Positions 57,215 to 64,000 of a DNA stretch of 64,000 nucleotides are shown one piece after another. Position 1 is the first letter of the stretch. Every line of letters begins with the position of its first letter. This DNA is from Coffea arabica (Eukaryota; Streptophyta; Magnoliopsida; Gentianales; Rubiaceae): the NCBI RefSeq assembly GCF_036785885.1, contig NC_092315.1, forward strand, positions 20,376,026 to 20,440,025, in the 5' to 3' direction. Under the pieces are notes generated by a model. That model was not told the DNA's origin and searched no databases. It worked only from the letters and a program-made list of their open reading frames with translations. A program made the position numbers and the translations under genes.

Positions 57215-60063
57215 TGTGAAACCCACGAATGTGGCACCAATTTTATTTCCTTATTTTTATTTAGTTTTTTTTAGCTTATTTTATTTGCTCAACTAATTAA
57301 AAGAATAAAGTTACTAAGTAAAAAGGGAAAAAAATAAAATGAGGTAACTTTAGGATAGGGCAAGGGGTACTAATATAAGTAGTGCTAGGTTCAGGATTTT
57401 ATTGAAACCCTAGACAGAAAAATAAGCCCAACCTTACCTTCTTTCGTCTGCCTCCCTAGAGCAAGAGCCGTCAGAGAGGAGAGAAGGAGAAGCAGGCAAC
57501 ATCGTCAATCGATCCGATGACTAGGCATCTAAACCTGTAAGTCTCGAGTTTACGCAAGAAAACCCCTCTTTTATATTTCAGTAGATGTATTAAATCATTC
57601 TAGGAATTTTATGAACATGTATTGTTGCTATGTGGGTGTAGATATATATGTTTTGATAAGATTCGTACCTGGGTTAATAGAAATAGGGGGGATTGATTTA
57701 ATCTTGAGATTATAGGGTGTTGAATCTGTTAAAAAAAAAAAGGGAAAGGGAAGAACAGCGGCGGCTGCCGCTGCTCTGTCTTGGCTGGACGTTGCAGAGG
57801 CAACGCCGCACTCAAGTGAAAAGAATTTCAAGGGTTGGCCAAGGCTAAAAAAAAAAAAAAAAAACGTGAGATGATGTCGCCAGCACTTGCTGGCGACAAT
57901 GGAGCAATTATGGTTGGCCGTTGAGGGAATTGGGTCGCCAGAGAGTCTGGCGACCATGGTCAAACATGGTTGGCCTTTGGCCAACCATGGGCCCCACCCA
58001 AAATATATATAAAAAAAGATAATAATAATAATACTAATAATAATAATGATAACAATAAACAAAAATAAATAAGTAGAAAGGGAGGCAATTTAAACTCGGA
58101 CCAAGCTATAGTATAAAAATTATTGGTAAATGTTTAATAAATAAATTTTAAATATAACTAAGCCATTCTTATAGTATATCGTGACTATTAAAATGCAAGA
58201 CCCAATTTAAGCCAATTGTTAGGATGGAAGGGTTAGTCATGTAAAATTATACTTAGTTAATTACGTATAAGATATTATAATGGAAATCTAAGACACCATA
58301 ATTTAGCCGTATTAAGCCAAATTAGACAAGGTAAGATAAGTTCTAAATTGTTAAACGAAATGCTTAAAATAATAATAATAACAATAATGCTAATAATAGT
58401 ACAAATAATAACACTAATAATAATAATCATAGCGGTAAATAATAATGTGGATGATAATGCTAATAATAACGATAATAATAATAAGGAATAATTAATTACA
58501 AATTGACATAGTAAAATAGTAGTCAAGATAGTAAGCATGCTTATGAATAATTATTTTCTGTTAAATTGGGAAACTTTACAAAATGCACACTTTCCAAATT
58601 AAGAAACTTTCAAAAAATAGAAACTTTCCAAATTAGAAAACTTTCCAAAAATAGAAATTGTCCGATTTGAGGGGAATGCTATTAGGGTCCATAAAATGGT
58701 CTAGATATGAATCTTGTACTTACTTAGGGGTTGTGTATTTATGCATTTATAGGAAGTAGCAACTAATTAGGGAACCTATGCATTTGATAGGTGCAATACA
58801 AGGACCTAAGGTAGTTCCACTCGAGCAGCCAAACAGAGGTAGGTGGTAATTACCCTTCTGAGATTTCAAATGTGCAAAATGAAATTCTTGTTTTCAATCA
58901 CATTTTGTTGTGTTGACTTGAAAGGTGTTTGATTAAATGCTTTACTTGGATATTTATGAAAGCTATATTTTACTATACAAAAATAGACCATGTGACTATT
59001 TGAAATGTTTTGATATGTTCTTATATACAAAATGAGCTGAATCTTTTATGAAAGCAAAGAATTATATATATGATATATGAAATAAATTTTGACAAGTAAA
59101 GCTCAGAGCAATCATGGAATAGATGGTAGGGGCTATAGTCCTGTCTAATCACCATGGTAGCCTGGTATAAAGTCCGACCGATTGGTAAGGTCATGGTAAC
59201 CTGGTATAGAGTCCGGCCGATTGGCAAGGCCATGGTAGCCTGGTATAAAGTCGGGCCGATTGACCTAAGAATGAAATGAGATGAATCGATAGTCATGAAA
59301 TCTATTGGTCGCCTACCTAGAAGGGGTCTAATCTCTAGGCTGAGTACTCAGTAGCCGGTCATTGCATGTACTTGTTACGAGCTGATCTAATGGAATGATT
59401 TATGAACTGGTTTGAAATGGGACTTATGAACTGATATGAGTTGATTTGCGAATAGATATGAAGAGATTTATGACTTGAGACGAAATGATTTATGACATTG
59501 TGATTTCTCATGTATGGTGGTCAACAAAGTGCTTTTAAATTGCTTGTCATTCTTTACTACTGATTGCTTTATAAATAACGTTACTTTCAAAATTACTGAT
59601 GTGAATGATATGCAACGATTTGAGTTGTACTTATATATGTATGTATCTCTAAAACTAAGAGTGCATGGTCCAACAGAGGGGTAAATATTACCTACTGAGC
59701 GATGTGTCGCTCAACCCATTTCTTACCATTTTTGCAGATTCTGAAGAGTATGAATTGGTTTATGTAGAAGACCCTGAGAATGACTTTTATTAATTTTAAA
59801 TGAATAGAAGTTGGCAGGCTGGCTACTTCTAGTTGTTAATCTTATTTACTTTTGCTGCCGTTATTTCAATTGGAGAATAAATGTACGAACGTCTTGAATA
59901 TTCGTAGACTTTCTTTTATATGTAATCCGTACCGCACTTTATTTAGTTGAATTATTTAGTACTGTTAAAGTTAAATTAGTTAATGTAACCTTGTATTCTT
60001 GAGTGAGACTTGGGAGTACGGCGAATGTCATGTGACGGGCACGTGCGGGTTCGGGGCGTGACA
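57215..60063 (+). mobile_element. 3' LTR of the Tekay-type element (2,849 bp)
   Basis: It aligns end to end with 43739-46650. Differences include three instead of five 39-bp repeats (59153-59266) and a changed hairpin cluster in which the middle hairpin is perfect (57934-57954). TSD GAGTT follows at 60064-60068. Confidence 0.92.
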
Positions 60064-60068
60064 GAGTT

Positions 60069-60205
60069 GGTTTTTTTTTTCGATACGATAGATTATCCTA
60101 CACTAAGGGGGGGGAGAGGACCTGAAGAGATCCCAAGGTAACTCAGGGAGGATTGAACTACCACCGAATCAGACGGGTGCACTATACACTCGCCTGGATT
60201 TTTTT
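60069..60205 (-). mobile_element. Possible SINE on the minus strand
   Basis: On the minus strand a GTAGTTCAATCCTCC box resembling an RNA polymerase III B box (complement of 60147-60160) is followed by about 75 bp and then a poly(A) tail, seen as poly(T) at 60069-60081. No A box or target duplication was assigned with confidence. Confidence 0.3.
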
Positions 60206-60916
60206 GAATAAAGCCACTTTAATGTGATGAATTGGTGGAAGGCAAGGTTCGTTAAGGCGAGGTGGTTCACAAAAATAGAAGAAACATTTTATATACTTTG
60301 GTTGTAATCTTTGCCTGATTGGTATTCCTTTGATAAACACGGTCTTGCCAAAAGTCATATTTGCAAGCTAATGCTACGTTGTCCGTCCAAAGAAACAAGA
60401 ATTCTTAATTCAGCCCTCCAAGCTTGAAAGTTCTGTAATTTAGGGCCATAATCAAATTGCAACCATCATCCATTTGCTGACTAGTCGATTGGAGTCTTTA
60501 TTCTTGAATGCATGTTTGAAATGATTACAAGGATATTACACAGACACCAAAAAGTAAAGTGGCAGGTATTTAAGTCATGAATATGCCATCATTTTTTGTA
60601 TCTCGATGATCAATTGACCAACAAAACCAAATCCAAAACTAATTAGATTAGAACCCCCTGCCTATTAATTCTGTAACAAAACAAGTCATAGCCCACCAAA
60701 TTTACTAGCTAGATAATGTTTGTGAACTGTTTCCAACATGCTTCTTCGTTCTCAACTATCTGTTGGCTTTGGGAACTCCTCTAGACGTTTTCCACGAACA
60801 CTGACGCAAGGAAATTACAGGGTTGAGGGTGTCAAACTTTAAAAAAATGATCCTTTGGAGAAATTAATTTATTCTAGTTATATCTCTATTTGTTTCCTTA
60901 AAGTCCACTATCGTTG

Positions 60917-61007
60917 GGAAGGAGAGGTGGGTTGGGTGATACGAGGGGAGGAAGTGTAAGTGAGAAGTTTAGGATTCGAGCCCTTCTATTTAAAACAAGA
61001 TAAAAAG
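60917..61007 (+). mobile_element. Short SINE-like insert with 12-bp TSD
   Basis: CCACTATCGTTG occurs at 60905-60916 and again at 61008-61019. Unit C lacks the insert. The 91-bp body has a B-box-like GGATTCGAGCC and an A-rich end (TAAAACAAGATAAAAAG), as in tRNA-derived SINEs. It is short and may be 5'-truncated. Confidence 0.6.
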
Positions 61008-61280
61008 CCACTATCGTTGCATTTTAAACCTTTAATCAGCATTACAACTTGGTAGTATGTGCCATATCATCTAGAATATATACAATATTAGAATTCTGTT
61101 TATTAATTCATGATAATGCATAAATATATTCGTAGAGAAACTAATAAAAAACTAATCTATTGTGGTTTCATTATTCCTCGTTCCTATACTAGACTCCCCT
61201 CGAAGACCGCATTTTGCAGAGGTGGATGCACTGTAAAATTGGAAAAAGAAGCTGTAAACTTGTCTTCTTTGTGATCTATG

Positions 61281-61817
61281 TGTTAGGAAATTGGCTTAAC
61301 TTCTTTTAGGTAGAATTCTTGTTTTGTGTGAAAGTAATTAGTTTCCTAATTGGTTTTAGTTACTTGAAGTAGTTGCCAAGAAATATTCTATTTAATTTAG
61401 GATTAGAAATTATTTCCTATTCTATGTTAGCCTAGGAATTAGAATTGCTTTCCTATTATTATTTGGGTTTGGCCAAATAATGTTATCTATAAATAGGTGG
61501 GTTGGCATACTACACAAAAGACACAAGGAGACACAAGAGACATCATGTAGCCTTATACATGGGGTGTGAGAGAGGGTTCTTGGGAGATGAGAGATGGTAT
61601 ACAAGGGTTGGGCTTGGGTTCAAGTTGTATTCTTATATAGGATTTTTCTCTCATAATAAAAAACAGGTTTCTCTCCGTGGACGTAGGCTCAATGGTGGAA
61701 TCGAACTACGTTAAATATTGTGTGTCGTTTATCTTTCATACTTGTGGTTTATTTGCCATTAAATTGTTGTGCACTTGATATCTCAATAGTTGTTTATTCC
61801 GCGTTTGGATCCTAACA
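61281..61817 (+). mobile_element. 5' LTR of the TRIM (537 bp)
   Basis: It has a TATA-like CTATAAATAGG at 61488-61498 and a polyadenylation-like TAATAAA near 61655. It aligns along its full length with 62586-63123. Confidence 0.9.
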
Positions 61818-62585
61818 AGTGGTATCAGAACTTGGTTCTGAGGTTGGGCTGCTCAAGGTTCGTAGTTGGATCCTAGTTAACTATTGAAATCAAATGGATT
61901 GGTAGCTGTTACCAATTGAACAATTTAATGAGTGGTATCCTTGTTTCAATGGCTTGGCAAAAAGCATTGACGGTGAAGGATGGGAAGTCAAAAAGCACGA
62001 AAATACTTGACGGTGAATCTAGGTAGATGATTCAAGGGTCAAGGAAAAGGTGAAGTCCAATTTTGATTTTGGACGTGAATCGGTGGAAACTTTCTCACAC
62101 TTCCAACGGTTGATACTTCATCTCAGTAGATTTTAGATTTTGGTTATGTTCTTTGGGTGGTATGGCACGTGTCCCAAAGAAACAAAGAAATCTAATTTTC
62201 ATGCGCCAGAAAACTCTGACAGTTACGAGTTTTTCGTTTTAGGTGGAGTCTTGAAAACCACACATTGCGAGATAGTCCTAAGGATGGGAAGAAGTATGGT
62301 GATTTTACCACTTGGTTGCCTCAATGGTTAGGGTTAGAACTCACAGAAGGGGATTTCGGATTGCAAGTGGTGGTGAGAAGAAATCCTACAAAGGGAGATG
62401 GTGAATTGAGGCACTTTCTCATGAGTCAACTGGAGATTGGACTCGGGGTAACTACACATGTTCATTTGCCGATTGAATCAATTTGGTGTCAGGACTGTAT
62501 TAATTCGGGTGTGTAGTTTGGTACCATATTTTTGGTAGTTGAAGGCAAATGGTTGCTAAAAGAAATTTTTGCCAAGGTGAAAATT
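61818..62585 (+). other. TRIM internal region, non-coding
   Basis: Primer binding site at 61820-61831, then about 750 bp with two short overlapping frames (62140-62331 and 62265-62516) that I do not recognise. The polypurine tract before 62586 is weak (GGTGAAAATT). Confidence 0.6.
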
Positions 62586-63123
62586 TGTTAGGAAATTGGC
62601 TTAATTTCTTTTTACGTAGAATTATTGTTTTGTGTGGAAGTAACTAGTTTCCTAATTAGTTTTAGTTATTTGAAATAGTAGCCAAGAAATATTCTATTTA
62701 GTTTAGGATTAGAAGTTATTTCCTATTCTATGTAAGTTTAGGAATTAGAATTGCTTTCCTATTGTTATTTAGGTTTGGCCAAATAATGTTATCTATAAAT
62801 AGGTGGGTTGGCATACTACACAAGAGACACAAGGAGACACAAGGGGCATTATGTAGCTTTATACATGGGGTGTGAAAGAGGGTTCTTGGAAGATGAGAGA
62901 TGGTATACAAGGGTTGGGCTTGGGTTCAAGTTGTATTCTTGTATAGGGTTTTCTTCTCATAATAAAGAACAGGTTTCTCTCCGTGGACGTAGGCTCAATG
63001 GTGGAGTCGAACCACGTTAAATATTGTGTGTCGTTTATCTTTCATGCTTGTGGCTTATTTGCCATTAAATTGTTGTGCACTTGATATTTCAATAGTTGTT
63101 TATTCCGCGTTTGGATCCTAATA
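62586..63123 (+). mobile_element. 3' LTR of the TRIM (538 bp)
   Basis: It is a close copy of 61281-61817 with scattered differences; the last dinucleotide is TA instead of CA (C to T). Confidence 0.9.
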
Positions 63124-63173
63124 CTATGTGGCTGTCTAAAACCTTGTACAAGTTCTAGTGTTATATATTTAAT

Positions 63174-63570
63174 TAGAGGTGCACTCAAACCGACTCGAGT
63201 TCGATTAGTGTCATGCTCGAGATTGAACTCAATCATTGTTAGTGTTATTTGAGTTCAAACTCAAACTCGATCGAGTAATGAATTTTAAACTCAAACTCGA
63301 CTTGAGCAAGTTGTATAAGAGTTTAACTCAATTCGATTGAGTTCGAAGATCCTTGGGAGGCACTCGAGCTCGAAGTTGATTTTTTAGTGGTGAATTTCAC
63401 AACTTCCATACTTATAAGTTTAATTTCACACACACACACATATATAATAAGCTAGTCAAGCACTCGAGCCTCCTTCTCGAAGGTTTGTGCTCAACTTGAT
63501 TTGACAAAATGAGCTACTCGAGTTTGAGTTGAGCCATTGACCGTACTGCTCCCAGCAACTTGAATCTCTA
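63174..63570. mobile_element. hAT-like MITE in unit D
   Basis: The left end TAGAGGTGCACTCAAAC and the reverse complement of the right end TAGAGATTCAAGTTGC form short TIRs; the body has the same ACTCGAGT-type words as the unit C copy at 40982-41422. It marks common ancestry of C and D. Confidence 0.6.
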
Positions 63571-64000
63571 GCAACCTACCTATGATTGAGAAAAATTGAG
63601 GGATTGTGATTCTATACGGACAAAAACTTAAAAGGATAAGGCTATGTGAACCGTATGAAAAAGTCTTTTGTAGCTGCTGTTTTATTGGCCCCATATATCA
63701 TAAATTAAATTAGACTTGAAAGACTTGCATGGGTCATCCACTCTTTTCTGTGGCGTCCTTTTGTTGCACCACATTAGACACTTGTAGACTGAAGGAATCT
63801 GTCTTAATTTCTTATTCTGGAATCTTGTGCTTGAAAGAGAGTTAACTGAAAGCTTTTGAGGTTAGCTCAAATCGTCATGAAACAAAAATTGTAATGTCAC
63901 TTCTCTTATGACGTTATTTGGGATTTTGTATTCTTAATTTCTTAGTACACATATATATTTGGCTATTAGATGTAAAACCATGGGGTTGAGGGAAAAAAAA

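Larger units (their letters stand above)
43739..60063 (+). mobile_element. Tekay-type Ty3/gypsy retrotransposon, 16,325 bp, TSD GAGTT, with nested solo LTR
   Basis: Both LTRs start TGTGAAACCCACGAATG and end ACGTGACA or GCGTGACA. GAGTT occurs at 43734-43738 and 60064-60068. Internally: primer site, nested Tat/Ogre-type solo LTR (46719-51350), an extra ORF, gag, protease, RT, RNase H, integrase and a chromodomain-like tail, then the polypurine tract. Without the nested LTR and its extra TSD copy the element is about 11.7 kb. The domain order (RT before integrase) is gypsy; a C-terminal chromodomain-like tail fits Tekay/Del. The copy is dead: at least seven nonsense codons, several frameshifts and a lost integrase glutamate. 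Confidence 0.92.
61281..63123 (+). mobile_element. TRIM / small non-autonomous LTR element (1,843 bp), TSD CTATG
   Basis: Two near-identical direct repeats, 61281-61817 and 62586-63123, start TGTTAGGAAATTGGC and end GGATCCTAACA or GGATCCTAATA. CTATG flanks the element at 61276-61280 and 63124-63128. A primer site TGGTATCAGAAC begins at 61820. The 768-bp interior contains no recognised gag or pol domain, so the element depends on another for its proteins. Unit C has the uninterrupted site (GTGATCTATGTTGCTG near 40889). Confidence 0.93.
60260..64000. repeat. Segmental duplication unit D (runs out of the window)
   Basis: It is homologous to unit C: the C/D-specific 900 bp, the proximal upstream block split by a TRIM element, the MITE and the rest of the upstream block up to TTTGGCTATTAGATGTAAAA. 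The 386-bp repeat, if present, would lie beyond 64000. The peptide exons are absent, as in unit C. Confidence 0.85.

Noticed and set aside
1..64000. tRNA or rRNA genes and bacterial-type features
   Set aside because: I saw no cloverleaf or rRNA sequence; tRNA-like words found are primer binding sites or SINE boxes.

Overview
The window is nuclear DNA of a flowering plant, probably a eudicot. It is AT-rich and gene-poor, built almost entirely of nested and decayed transposable elements, with spliceosomal intron signals and plant-specific families (Tekay- and Tat/Ogre-type Ty3/gypsy, Ty1/copia, hAT, Mutator-like elements, TRIM, SINE). I see no intact long host gene. The host material is a small secreted-peptide locus inside a segmental duplication, a RALF-like peptide fragment, and host gene pieces captured by two Mutator-like elements.

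Layout. 1-1539: the 3' end of a Ty3/gypsy element (integrase C-terminus, chromodomain-like tail, 3' LTR), apparently inserted into a copia element. 1540-5971: that copia element on the minus strand, with a Mutator-like element (2916-4508, 10-bp TSD) inside its protease; this insert carries an F-box-like fragment. 6141-9925: a 3.8-kb solo LTR with TSD GGATA. 9931-17346: MITEs, a Pack-MULE holding the 3' part of a GROWTH-REGULATING FACTOR (GRF) gene (12412-14020), and an LTR-like relic. 17347-21104: a hAT transposase remnant cut by a truncated LTR. 21105-23989: duplication unit A. 23990-32101: copia relics on the minus strand, with a 3.4-kb solo LTR nested inside (26109-29475, TSD GTTAC). 32717-33010: RALF-like fragment. 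34742-42440: duplication units B and C. 43739-60063: a 16.3-kb Tekay-type gypsy element (TSD GAGTT) with a 4.6-kb Tat/Ogre-type solo LTR (46719-51350, TSD AGTAG) nested behind its primer binding site and an extra ORF before gag. 60260-64000: unit D, with a SINE and a TRIM element inserted.

The most interesting host feature is the repeated unit A/B/C/D. Units share an upstream (promoter-like) block and a roughly 386-bp repeat, present about 1.3 times in A, six times in B and once in C. Unit B has a complete two-exon minus-strand gene for a predicted 111-residue secreted, cysteine-containing peptide. Unit A keeps only exon 1 and part of the intron. C and D keep the upstream block but have unrelated DNA where the coding exon should start. 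Shared insertions (a MITE in C and D; a 1.1-kb segment in A and B) group A with B and C with D, and D alone carries the TRIM and the SINE.

All boundaries, splice sites and homologies were read by eye. Family names rest on recognised motifs, not on searches.
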